Both the position numbers and the translations under genes were made by a program. 45,220 bases of DNA from Chitinophaga pinensis (GTDB taxonomy: Bacteria; Bacteroidota; Bacteroidia; Flavobacteriales_D; Crocinitomicaceae): contig CALPMC020000015.1 in the NCBI GenBank assembly GCA_943324565.2, positions 1 to 45,220 on the forward strand, given 5' to 3'. This document shows positions 24,780 through 32,916 of this stretch, one piece after another (the first letter of the stretch is position 1; each line of letters begins with the position of its first letter). Under the pieces are notes generated by a model. The model saw nothing but the letters and a program-made list of their open reading frames with translations. It had not been told where the DNA came from and searched no databases.

Positions 24780-27074
24780 TTAAACGGTTTGTGTTGTCAA
24801 ATTAATTGTTCTTTCCTCTTCCGCATTCAAAGTGATTCTATCTGTTAAGACATTCATTTCCAAGGATAAATCACCCGTATTTTTAATTTTTATTTCTGAT
24901 TGAGAAACAGCTAATGTGATAGGATTGTTCTTGTAAAGTATTTGAAATTTATATGATTTCCATGCTTCTGGAATTTTTGGGTCAATAGTTAATCCATTTT
25001 CATAGATTCTAACACCTGCCATTCCTTCAACAACGCTCATCCAAGTACCTGCCATCGAAGTAATATGCAAACCTTCATCTGCTTCGTGATTGTAATCGTC
25101 CAAATCTAAACGCGAAGTACGTAAATACAATTCGTACGCTTTATCCATATTACCAATCTTAGCTGCTAGGATCACGTGAACACAAGGCGATAAGGAAGAT
25201 TCATGAACTGTTTTTGGTTCATAAAAGTCAAAATTTTCACGCAAAGTCTCCACGTCAAAATGATCTTCAAACAAATATAACCCCTGCAAAACGTCAGCTT
25301 GCTTAATAAAAATAGAACGTAAAATTCTATCCCAAGACCAATGTTGATTGATCGGTCGTTGATTTTCAGGAATATCGTTTGCTGATAATTGCTCTTTATC
25401 CATAAATCCGTCTTGTTGAAGGTAAACTTTAGTTCCTTCAAGGGTAGGGAAATAAACATTATCAATAATATGTTTCCATTTATCTTCCTCACTAGTAGTT
25501 AAAACTGATTGCGATTCGTTGCGTACTTGAGTATCAACTTCTAAGGCATATTGAATACACCATTTTGCCAAGTAATTTGTATACCAGTTATTATTAACGT
25601 TGTTTTCGTATTCATTTGGACCAGTAACACCAAGCATAACATACGCTTTTTTACTTTCTGACCAATTGAAACGTTGCGCCCAAAAACGAGCGATTCCAAC
25701 TAAAACTGGACGACCATATTCAGCTAAATAAGAAACGTCTCCTGTGTGGCGGATATAATTGTAAATTCCAAAAGCAATTGCACCATTTCGATGGATTTCT
25801 TCAAAGGTAATTTCCCATTCGTTGTGGCATTCCTCACCGTTCATTGTAACCATTGGATAAAGAGCTGCACCATCAGTAAAACCTAATTTAGCGGCATTTT
25901 CAATCGCTTTTTCTAAGTGATTATACCTGTAAATCAATAATTGTTTTGAAATCTCAGGCAATGAAGTTTTTAGATAAAATGGCAAGCAGTAAGCCTCTGT
26001 ATCCCAATAAGTTGCTCCACCATATTTTTCTCCAGTAAATCCTTTCGGACCAATGTTTAATTTTGCGTTTTTTCCCGTATAAGTCTGATACAGCTGAAAA
26101 ATATTGAAACGGATTCCTTGTTGAGCGGCTGTGTCTCCTTCAATTTGAATATCAGCGTTTTTCCAAATGTCTGACCAAGCAGCTTCGTGTTCAGCTAAAA
26201 GCGAGTCAAAACCAGCGATATATGCATCTCTAACTTGATTTATAGCTCTTGTGATTATTGAAAATTCAGAATGACTTATAGTTGAAACAATGGAAACATA
26301 TTTTTTAAGGGTAAACTTCACACCTTTTTCAAGGTAGTGTTCAAAGTTATTTTCAACATAAAACTCATGCTGAGCTATATTTGGATGAATTTCTAACAAT
26401 ACTTTTTCACGCCAGAAAGAATAGCGCATTGCTGTGGCTACTGCAAAATTCGTTTTCTTCGTTTTAGCACAAACAACCCCTTTTTTATTATCTACTTTTC
26501 GACTATCCTCTTCCCAGAAAAACTCATTGTAATTGGAATCGTGATTGGTAACTTTTCCATCTAAATAAGGTGTGAATTTGATATTTCCACTAAAGTTTAA
26601 AGGTGTTACGGAGTAAGAAATTGCAGCAACTTCTTCTCTGTGCATCGAACAAAAACGAAGCGAACTCACCTCTATCTCTTTTCCATTTGGAAATTTTGCT
26701 TTGAATTTTCTCGTCAACGTACCTTTGAACATATCCAATTCACGGTAAAATGAACTCACTTCACACGTATTTAAATCTAGCGCAATTCCATCAATTTCGA
26801 TATTTATACCAATCCAATTACAAGAATTTAAAACTTTAGCAAAATATTCTGGGTAACCATTTTTCCACCAACCAACTCGCGTTTTATCAGGATAATAAAC
26901 TCCTCCCACGTAACTTCCTTGTAAGGAATCGCCCGTGTATTTCTCTTCAAAATTTGCACGTTGACCAAACGAACCATTTCCAATACTGAATATACTTTCA
27001 GCTTGTTTTTGTTTCGTTGGATCGAACGATTTCTCAATTATTTTCCAATTATCAATTTCAAATAAATTACGCAT
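24780..27074 (-). CDS. Maltose phosphorylase, GH65
   Basis: This cytoplasmic inverting phosphorylase most likely converts maltose plus phosphate to beta-glucose-1-phosphate and glucose. The N-terminal beta domain (SIGNGSFGQRANFEE) is followed by the (alpha/alpha)6 barrel with GATYWDTEAYCLPFYL, NGEECHNEWEITFEE and VTGPNEYENN, where E488 fits the catalytic acid (E487 in the Lactobacillus brevis enzyme). 764 residues is the family norm. The substrate could also be another alpha-glucobiose, but the adjacent beta-phosphoglucomutase and two amylases favour maltose. Its start overlaps the pgmB stop by eight bases. Confidence 0.92.
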   Translation of the reverse strand: MRNLFEIDNWKIIEKSFDPTKQKQAESIFSIGNGSFGQRANFEEKYTGDSLQGSYVGGVYYPDKTRVGWWKNGYPEYFAKVLNSCNWIGINIEIDGIALDLNTCEVSSFYRELDMFKGTLTRKFKAKFPNGKEIEVSSLRFCSMHREEVAAISYSVTPLNFSGNIKFTPYLDGKVTNHDSNYNEFFWEEDSRKVDNKKGVVCAKTKKTNFAVATAMRYSFWREKVLLEIHPNIAQHEFYVENNFEHYLEKGVKFTLKKYVSIVSTISHSEFSIITRAINQVRDAYIAGFDSLLAEHEAAWSDIWKNADIQIEGDTAAQQGIRFNIFQLYQTYTGKNAKLNIGPKGFTGEKYGGATYWDTEAYCLPFYLKTSLPEISKQLLIYRYNHLEKAIENAAKLGFTDGAALYPMVTMNGEECHNEWEITFEEIHRNGAIAFGIYNYIRHTGDVSYLAEYGRPVLVGIARFWAQRFNWSESKKAYVMLGVTGPNEYENNVNNNWYTNYLAKWCIQYALEVDTQVRNESQSVLTTSEEDKWKHIIDNVYFPTLEGTKVYLQQDGFMDKEQLSANDIPENQRPINQHWSWDRILRSIFIKQADVLQGLYLFEDHFDVETLRENFDFYEPKTVHESSLSPCVHVILAAKIGNMDKAYELYLRTSRLDLDDYNHEADEGLHITSMAGTWMSVVEGMAGVRIYENGLTIDPKIPEAWKSYKFQILYKNNPITLAVSQSEIKIKNTGDLSLEMNVLTDRITLNAEEERTINLTTQTV

Positions 27075-27708
27075 AGTCTTCTAATCTGAATTCAGTTAAA
27101 TTGTTATAATATTTTGTTGCTATATTTTTTACCTCCGGATTTCCAACACCAATGTCTAAAAACCCTCCTGCTTTTGCTGCTTGAATACCACTTGCTGCAT
27201 CTTCAAATACAATACATTCTTCAGGTGATAATCCAAGTGCTTTTGCTCCGTTTAAAAACACTTCTGGATGTGGTTTTGGATCACTAACTCCATTTCCATC
27301 TACTACAACGTCAAAGAAATCGGCAATACCTAAAAGTCCAAGAATGAAATTTGCATTTTTACTAGAAGAACCAACTCCTGATTTTATTCCATTGGCTTTT
27401 GCATTAACCAATAAATCCATAACTCCAGGTAATAAATTCGATTGATTCAATTCTTGAATAGACTCAAGGTAAAAATCATTTTTACTTTTTAATAGTGCAT
27501 CAAATTCAGATTCAGAAATGAAAACATTCCCCATTTTAAGAATCATTTTCAAAGAATCAATGCGGCTAATTCCTTTCAATTGTTCATTTTCACGCTCCGT
27601 AAATGGCACACCTAATTCATCAGCTGTTCGTTTCCAAGCTACGAAGTGATTGTGTTCTGTGGTTACGAGCACCCCATCTAAATCAAATAATAATCCTTTA
27701 ATTTTCAT
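27067..27708 (-). CDS. pgmB: Beta-phosphoglucomutase (HAD family)
   Basis: This enzyme isomerises beta-glucose-1-phosphate, the product of the neighbouring phosphorylase, to glucose-6-phosphate. HAD motif I is LLFDLDGVLV (nucleophile D9, acid/base D11). The cap carries KGISRIDSL as in known enzymes, motif II is GVGSSSKNA, and motifs III/IV give K in DPKPHPEVF and VFEDAASGIQAAKA. 213 residues is normal. It overlaps the transporter gene by 11 bases and the phosphorylase gene by eight, so the three are one transcript. Confidence 0.93.
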   Translation of the reverse strand: MKIKGLLFDLDGVLVTTEHNHFVAWKRTADELGVPFTERENEQLKGISRIDSLKMILKMGNVFISESEFDALLKSKNDFYLESIQELNQSNLLPGVMDLLVNAKANGIKSGVGSSSKNANFILGLLGIADFFDVVVDGNGVSDPKPHPEVFLNGAKALGLSPEECIVFEDAASGIQAAKAGGFLDIGVGNPEVKNIATKYYNNLTEFRLEDYA

Positions 27709-29050
27709 TTTTAATAGTAAAATTCAATATTCCTGCTAAAATCATTAATCCACCGCCAAGCATAAGTGCGTATGCTGCATTTCCACCAAAAAGATGTTTA
27801 ACAATTGGTCCTGAAAACAGGGCACTTACGATTTGTGGTAAGGTGATAAAGAAATTGAAGATACCCATAAAAACGCCCATTTTGTCCGCAGGAATCACAC
27901 CTGACAACATTGAATATGGCATTGCAAGAATACTAGCCCAAGCAACCCCAATAAATATCATTGGTAAAATCATTGCATTTTTATCGGGCATGAAATACAT
28001 CAAAATCAATCCAAATCCACCCATTACAAGTGAAACCATGTGAGTTCGAGATTTACCAATTTTAGCTGCTATCATTGGAATTAAAAGTGCAAAAATCGCC
28101 GAAACACCATTATATATTCCGAATAAAATCCCTACCCAATCCCCTAAATTTTCACTTAAAGCTAATTGTCCAAGTGCAATTTTATCTGTTGGATTTTCTT
28201 TTAAAATTTCTTTTAATGAATCGATAGAAGGTAAATCATACGTATGTTCTCTTAAAGCTGTGGTAGTGTAAACCCACATACAAAATAATCCAAACCAAGA
28301 GAAAAATTGAATCAATCCTAACTTCCACATAGTCATTGGAATGGTGAATTTTTCCTTTGGTTTTTCAGCCTCCACAATTCCCAATTCAATACGTTCTTGT
28401 GGCGAGTATTCTTTTGTTTTAAAAATAGTCCAAAGAATAGCTCCCATAAATACTACTGCACCGAAATAGAAAGAATACACAACATTCGGTTGCACTTTCA
28501 CATTTGTCAAATTATTTGGAACTCCGAACCAATTGGTTAGAATCCATGGTAAAAAAGAACCAACAACAGCTCCTACTCCAATTAACGCTGTTTGAATTGA
28601 AAAACCTCTTATACTTTGACTTTCAGGTAAATTATCTGCAACCAAAGCGCGAAAAGGTTCCATTGAAATGTTAAAAGATGTATCCATCATCATTAAGAAA
28701 CCTGCACCGACTAATAAAGCAGGAAAAACACCTGTAAACTTATCAGCATTCGGAAGTAAAACCAAGGCTGTACAAGCTAGAATTGCACCTGCCAAAAAAT
28801 AAGGTCTTCTTCTTCCCAATGTTTTAGACCAAGTTCGATCACTCCAATAACCGATAATAGGTTGAACAATCATACCTGTTAGTGGGGCAACGAGCCAGAA
28901 CCAAGAAAGACTTTCAACATCAGCTCCGAAATCAGTTAAAATACGACTTGCGTTGCCATTTTGAAGTGCAAATCCCATTTGAATTCCCAAAAATCCAAAA
29001 CTCATGTTCCAGATTTGCCAAAAAGATAAATTAGGTTTTGTTTTATGCAT
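27698..29050 (-). CDS. MFS/GPH-type maltose or glucoside transporter
   Basis: This inner-membrane sugar transporter has twelve predicted hydrophobic segments over 450 residues. The family marker is IGYWSDRTWSKTLGRRRPYF between helices 2 and 3, as in the plant sucrose carrier/GPH-like group that Bacteroidota use for maltose. Others are LVADNLPESQ and the loop after helix 6 with the charged VEAEKPKEKF. By position it imports maltose or short maltodextrins for the phosphorylase. The ATG at 29050 follows a 253-base gap with repeats and hairpins, whereas the downstream genes overlap. Confidence 0.9.
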   Translation of the reverse strand: MHKTKPNLSFWQIWNMSFGFLGIQMGFALQNGNASRILTDFGADVESLSWFWLVAPLTGMIVQPIIGYWSDRTWSKTLGRRRPYFLAGAILACTALVLLPNADKFTGVFPALLVGAGFLMMMDTSFNISMEPFRALVADNLPESQSIRGFSIQTALIGVGAVVGSFLPWILTNWFGVPNNLTNVKVQPNVVYSFYFGAVVFMGAILWTIFKTKEYSPQERIELGIVEAEKPKEKFTIPMTMWKLGLIQFFSWFGLFCMWVYTTTALREHTYDLPSIDSLKEILKENPTDKIALGQLALSENLGDWVGILFGIYNGVSAIFALLIPMIAAKIGKSRTHMVSLVMGGFGLILMYFMPDKNAMILPMIFIGVAWASILAMPYSMLSGVIPADKMGVFMGIFNFFITLPQIVSALFSGPIVKHLFGGNAAYALMLGGGLMILAGILNFTIKNEN

Positions 29051-29061
29051 GTTTATTTAGT

Positions 29062-29130
29062 TTAGGATGTTAGAGGACTTTAGGACATTAGGACATTAGG
29101 ACATTAGGATATTAAGACTTTAGGACTTTT
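29062..29130. repeat. Short tandem repeat, period 9 (TAGGACATT)
   Basis: Three exact TAGGACATT units lie at 29081-29107, with diverged units (TAGGATGTT, TAGGACTTT, TAAGACTTT) on both sides. It sits just upstream of the transporter start on the minus strand and could affect its leader. It is non-coding. Confidence 0.85.
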
Positions 29131-29202
29131 TAAGGAGTTTATGATTTTATAAGGGAATGAGGGAATGAATTTTTAGTGGCTTCTTCGAAGTGAGATTTGG
29201 AC

Positions 29203-29287
29203 TTCCCCCTTCGCCGCGGCGAAGAAGGGGGAATGAGGGGGATGATTAAATGAATAAAAAAATTGTCACCCTCCTTAATCCTCCCTC
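29203..29287. repeat. GC-rich nested hairpins inside the sugar operon
   Basis: TTCGCCGCGGCGAA (29210-29223) is a perfect 14-base palindrome, extended by CCCCCTT on the left and AAGGGGG on the right. A second pair of arms, GAGGGGGAT (29235-29243) and ATCCTCCCTC (29278-29287), follows. The GC content stands out from the surroundings. It lies between the periplasmic GH13 gene and the transporter gene and could end or process part of the transcript, or it may be a dispersed intergenic repeat. Confidence 0.75.
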
Positions 29288-29303
29288 AAGGTAGGAAAAC
29301 AAA

Positions 29304-30632
29304 TTACTTCACATAAACTCGATATCCCCAGGCTTCTAATTCTGTTTCTACTTCTGCTTTGATTTTAGCTTTCTTTCCAGAAAACAATTCTTTATATTTT
29401 CCAGCAAGTAAAGCGTTATTCAATTTTATTTTTTGGTCATTTCCAGTCATGTTTATCATTACTAAAACTTTATTTCCGTCTTTTTCTCTTGTGAATACTA
29501 AAACATTTTTTTCTTCAGCTGCAGAAATAAACTTTACTTCTCCCCCATTTTCTCCATTCCACAATGCTTTATTCGAACGGTTTAATTGCAAAAGTTTTGT
29601 ATAAAAAGGAACTAAATCCATTTTTATCCAATCGATGGAATCTTTTTCAAAGAATTTTAGTCTTCTGTCCAATGAAGTTTCTTGACCGTTGTAAACTAAA
29701 GGCATACCTTCAAACGTTGCGGTAAAAACAGCAAAAGCGAATCGAGATTCACCCATCCGTTCCATTTCAGTACCATTCCAAGAATTTTCATCGTGATTTG
29801 ATGTAAAATTCATTCTGTAAGCCGACTTCGGATGTTTGTTGTCTTTTGCATAATTATAAACTGCTGTCACATCTTTTTTACCTTTTGCTATGTCATTCAT
29901 AATATGGTGTAAATTCCAACCATAAGTCATATCAAATGCTTTGTGCATCTCCACTTCTTCAGCTTCAGCAAGCATAAAAACTTTTTTAGTAACATCTAAT
30001 TCTTTACGTGCATCTACCCAAAAATCAATCGGAACCCAGCTTGCAACATCGCAACGGAATCCATCGATATTTGCTTCTGTTAACCAATATTTCATTGACG
30101 CAATCATTTCTTTGCGCATTTCTTTATTGTCGTAATTCAAATCAGCAACATCCCACCAATCTGTTCCGATAGTTGGTTGAAGTTTTCCTAATGAATCTAA
30201 CGTATACCAATCCTTGTGACCTTGTTTAACCCAAACGTTATCAGGAGAAGAATGATTTGCAACCCAGTCAATGATTATTTTCATTCCTTGTGCTTGTGCT
30301 GATTTCACTAGTTGTTTGAAATCTTCTAAAGTTCCGAACTCAGGATTTACAGCTTTATAGTCACTAATTGCATAGTAACTTCCTAAACCACCTTTACGAT
30401 TTTCAACTCCAATTGGATGAATTGGCATTAACCATAAAATATCAACTCCCATTTTTTTCAATCTTGGCAAGTGTGTTTCAAATGCTTTAAAAGTTCCTTC
30501 TGTTGTGAATTGTCGAATGTTTACTTCGTAAATGGTAGCATTTTTTGCCCAATCTGGAGTTACATTTTGAGCGATGTTCTTGAAATTCATTAGAATTAGA
30601 AAAACAAATAAAAGCAGGTTTCTATTTGTCAT
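29304..30632 (-). CDS. Periplasmic alpha-amylase-family enzyme (GH13)
   Basis: This GH13 glycosidase of 442 residues has an N-terminal signal peptide (LLLFVFLILMNFKNIAQ) and no sorting domain, so it is probably periplasmic. Catalytic residues: D195 in GFRCDVASW, E223 in FMLAEAEEV and D281 in FTSNHDEN. It also has IIDWVANHSS (region I) and a short C-terminal beta domain. It is suited to trimming maltodextrins to maltose before import. It starts one base after the kinase gene ends. Exact specificity (alpha-amylase, neopullulanase or glucosidase) cannot be read from the sequence. Confidence 0.92.
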   Translation of the reverse strand: MTNRNLLLFVFLILMNFKNIAQNVTPDWAKNATIYEVNIRQFTTEGTFKAFETHLPRLKKMGVDILWLMPIHPIGVENRKGGLGSYYAISDYKAVNPEFGTLEDFKQLVKSAQAQGMKIIIDWVANHSSPDNVWVKQGHKDWYTLDSLGKLQPTIGTDWWDVADLNYDNKEMRKEMIASMKYWLTEANIDGFRCDVASWVPIDFWVDARKELDVTKKVFMLAEAEEVEMHKAFDMTYGWNLHHIMNDIAKGKKDVTAVYNYAKDNKHPKSAYRMNFTSNHDENSWNGTEMERMGESRFAFAVFTATFEGMPLVYNGQETSLDRRLKFFEKDSIDWIKMDLVPFYTKLLQLNRSNKALWNGENGGEVKFISAAEEKNVLVFTREKDGNKVLVMINMTGNDQKIKLNNALLAGKYKELFSGKKAKIKAEVETELEAWGYRVYVK

Positions 30633-30633
30633 A

Positions 30634-31497
30634 TTATGCTATTTCTGTGTTTAAAATATATTTAAGATGATAAGCAACAAGTGCTTCTGCAGGTCTTCGA
30701 ATTAATGAACCGATTCTAACGTTATAAAAATCAGCTGCTTCTCTTAATTCTTGTTCAAAAATTTGAGAAATGGAGCCTACAAAGTTCACTTCTACATCTT
30801 GGTAGTTTTTGTAACAAGTCACATGAACATCGATAAAACGTTTAAATCCTTCTCGCACCATATCCTTGAAATAAGGATTGTCTTTGTGTTTTGCGATGAA
30901 CGGCATAAACGAAGCGATAAATACATTTGCATTTGGTTTCATGTAGACATGATCTATTAAATCGTCTTTTGAAAGATTGTATTGAGCAATAAAATCTTGC
31001 TCAATATCTTTTGGTAAACGGTGATATAAAAAATTAGCAATCAATTGTTTTCCGAAAAAACTACCACTACCTTCATCTCCAAGTATATATCCAAGTGCAG
31101 GAACTACTTCTGAAACATTTTCACCATCAAAATAGCAAGAGTTTGATCCAGTGCCAATAATACAAGAGATTTGAGGTTTACCACTATAAGTTGCATAAGC
31201 ACATGCTAGTAAATCGTGGTCAACTAAAATTTTAGCATTTACGAACACTTTTTTCAAGCCTGCTTCGACTGTTGCATTCAATTCATCACTAGAGCATCCA
31301 GCCCCGTAGAAGTAAACCCCCTTAATATCAGATGCAATAGCCGAAATCTTTTCAACCTTTTTTAATTCTGTTTCAATTAATTCCGAAGAATGAAAATATG
31401 GGTTAAAGCCCATCGTCGAACAAAAACTTTGGTTATTTTTGCCATCGACTAACATCCAATCACATTTAGTTGAGCCACTTTCTGCTATGAAATACAT
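30634..31497 (-). CDS. BadF/BadG-type sugar kinase
   Basis: This ASKHA-fold kinase of the BadF/BadG/BcrA/BcrD family has the phosphate-1 loop ESGSTKCDWMLVDG, phosphate-2 region CIIGTGSNSCYFDG and GYILGDEGSGSFFGKQL. Relatives are annotated as N-acetylglucosamine kinases. As first gene of an operon whose phosphorylase releases free glucose, a glucokinase role is a reasonable inference but is not shown by the sequence. The 287-residue length is normal. It is divergent from the NUDIX regulator, with 80 bases between start codons. Confidence 0.85.
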   Translation of the reverse strand: MYFIAESGSTKCDWMLVDGKNNQSFCSTMGFNPYFHSSELIETELKKVEKISAIASDIKGVYFYGAGCSSDELNATVEAGLKKVFVNAKILVDHDLLACAYATYSGKPQISCIIGTGSNSCYFDGENVSEVVPALGYILGDEGSGSFFGKQLIANFLYHRLPKDIEQDFIAQYNLSKDDLIDHVYMKPNANVFIASFMPFIAKHKDNPYFKDMVREGFKRFIDVHVTCYKNYQDVEVNFVGSISQIFEQELREAADFYNVRIGSLIRRPAEALVAYHLKYILNTEIA

Positions 31498-31524
31498 AAA
31501 TTTAATATTGATTTAATGGTCTGT

Positions 31525-31539
31525 GTGTCATTTTTACAC
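31525..31539. promoter_or_regulatory. Candidate operator between kinase and NUDIX regulator genes
   Basis: GTGTCATTTTTACAC has inverted arms GTGT and ACAC, with five of six pairs if extended to GTGTCA/TTACAC. It lies three bases downstream of the minus-strand TATATTTG box, so it would cover the transcription start of the sugar operon. That position fits repression by the adjacent regulator. No second copy was sought by computation. Confidence 0.4.
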
Positions 31540-31542
31540 TTT

Positions 31543-31550
31543 CAAATATA
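31543..31550 (-). promoter_or_regulatory. Promoter -7 box for the alpha-glucan operon
   Basis: On the minus strand this reads TATATTTG, a full match to the Bacteroidota -7 consensus TAnnTTTG. Nineteen bases upstream there is TTTA rather than the preferred TTG. The leader before the kinase start would be about 40 bases. Confidence 0.6.
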
Positions 31551-31577
31551 AGGATTATCACAAAAGAAGTATAAATT

Positions 31578-32324
31578 ATGCAAAAAAAAATTGTTTCTGA
31601 GTTAAATCCAAATGTATCAGTTGACTGCGTCATATTCGGTTTTGACCTAGAGAAACTTAATGTTTTGGTTATAGACAGAGGTGAAAATCAATTGGCAGAA
31701 AATGTTCGATTAGCGCTTCCTGGTAACTTAATTTACAACAATGAGAACTTAGAACAAGCAGCTTATCGTGTGTTAGAAGAATTAACGAGTTTGAAAGATA
31801 TTTACCTTGAACAGATTGGTGCTTTTGGTGATCCGAATCGAATTTGCAAAGAAGCTGACCGTGCTTGGTTACAATCAATTCGTGCAGAACCAGAAGCAAG
31901 GGTTATAACTGTTGCCTTTTTTTCGTTGGTAAAAATGGAAGATTATATGCCACATGCTGCTTCTTTTGCAAAAAATGCCGCTTGGATTCCAGCAAATGAA
32001 ATTACAGATTTAGCTTTCGACCATTACGATATTTTGCAAGCTGCTCGAAATAAATTAAAAGAGAAAATTAAAATTCAACCGATTGGTTTTAATCTCTTAC
32101 CAGAAAAATTTACCCTTAGTCAATTGCATAAATTGTACGAAAGCATTTTAGACAAAGAACTCGATAAGCGAAATTTCAGACGAAAAGTTCAAAAATTGGA
32201 TATTTTAACGCAATTGAATGAAAAACAAGAAGGAGTTCCGCATAAACCGTCTGAACTATACAAATTCAACGAAGAAAAATACCAAGAGATTACTCAGAAT
32301 GGGTATGATAATTTTGGGTTTTAA
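31578..32324 (+). CDS. NUDIX/winged-helix transcription regulator (NrtR/AraR-like)
   Basis: Residues about 10-150 form a NUDIX domain and about 165-235 a winged helix (LPEKFTLSQLHKLYESIL, LDKRNFRRKVQKL), the layout of NrtR and of the Bacteroides arabinose regulator AraR. The Nudix box is degenerate: AAYRVLEELTS where AxxREUxEEUG is expected, so the RE pair is RV and the terminal Gly is lost. This argues for ligand sensing rather than hydrolysis. It is divergent from the sugar operon over an 80-base region with an inverted repeat, which makes it the likely local regulator. A terminator follows at 32326-32356. Confidence 0.85.
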   Translation: MQKKIVSELNPNVSVDCVIFGFDLEKLNVLVIDRGENQLAENVRLALPGNLIYNNENLEQAAYRVLEELTSLKDIYLEQIGAFGDPNRICKEADRAWLQSIRAEPEARVITVAFFSLVKMEDYMPHAASFAKNAAWIPANEITDLAFDHYDILQAARNKLKEKIKIQPIGFNLLPEKFTLSQLHKLYESILDKELDKRNFRRKVQKLDILTQLNEKQEGVPHKPSELYKFNEEKYQEITQNGYDNFGF

Positions 32325-32325
32325 C

Positions 32326-32356
32326 CAAATTATTCTTGAGAAGGAATTTGTTTTTT
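32326..32356 (+). terminator. Rho-independent terminator after the NUDIX regulator
   Basis: CAAATT pairs with AATTTG and TTCTT with AAGGA (one wobble) around a short GAG loop, with one bulged A. Six T follow immediately. It starts two bases after the stop codon. Confidence 0.8.
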
Positions 32357-32382
32357 AACCTATTATTAATGAAAGCTCGTAT

Positions 32383-32910
32383 TTAACCTAAATACAATTC
32401 AATCAATCCTTCTGGAGCTTCAACGTAAAGTATTTTCTTCTTTCGATCCACTTTTTTAACAAGACCTCCATAAATAGGTAAAAGCACTTCTTTACCATTA
32501 ATTTCTGTTTGCATTAAAGGATTGGATGCAATTTCAATGATATTCGTCACTATTCCAATTGAACCCTTTATTGCGTCAATCACCTCATAGCCAAGCACTT
32601 CGTGATCATAAAAACTCACGTCGTCTAGTTCTTTCAGTTCGTCTAAAGGAAGGTATATTGCTTTTTTGAGAAGTTTTTTTGCGGCTTCTTCAGTATCAAT
32701 TTCTTTGAATTTTACTGTAATGAAGCCTTTGTTTTTAAGTTTGACATTGTCGATGAAATAAGGTGTTAAGAAACCATTCATTTCGACAAATACTGTTTCT
32801 AACTCAGTATACTCTTCTGGATTCGTAACGTCCAAAAACAACGAAACCTCACCTTTAAATCCGTGAAGTTTCGCTATAGATCCTAATTGAAAAAAATCTT
32901 CTTTATTCAT
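32383..32910 (-). CDS. rimM: 16S rRNA processing protein RimM
   Basis: RimM binds ribosomal protein S19 and helps mature the 30S head. The N-terminal RimM domain (FFQLGSIAKLHGFKGEVSLFLD) and the C-terminal PRC-like barrel (FYDHEVLGYEVID, NPLMQTEINGKEVLLPI, ILYVEAPEGLIELY) are both complete. 175 residues is normal. It follows rpsP by six bases, the conserved rpsP-rimM order, and converges on the NUDIX regulator. Confidence 0.97.
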   Translation of the reverse strand: MNKEDFFQLGSIAKLHGFKGEVSLFLDVTNPEEYTELETVFVEMNGFLTPYFIDNVKLKNKGFITVKFKEIDTEEAAKKLLKKAIYLPLDELKELDDVSFYDHEVLGYEVIDAIKGSIGIVTNIIEIASNPLMQTEINGKEVLLPIYGGLVKKVDRKKKILYVEAPEGLIELYLG

Positions 32911-32916
32911 TTCTGC

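Noticed and set aside
29062..29130. Period-9 repeats as a CRISPR or replication iteron array
   Set aside because: Units are too short and have no spacers, and no rep or cas gene is near.
22424..32324. A SusCD-type polysaccharide utilisation locus
   Set aside because: No TonB-dependent receptor or SusD-like lipoprotein is present in or beside the cluster.
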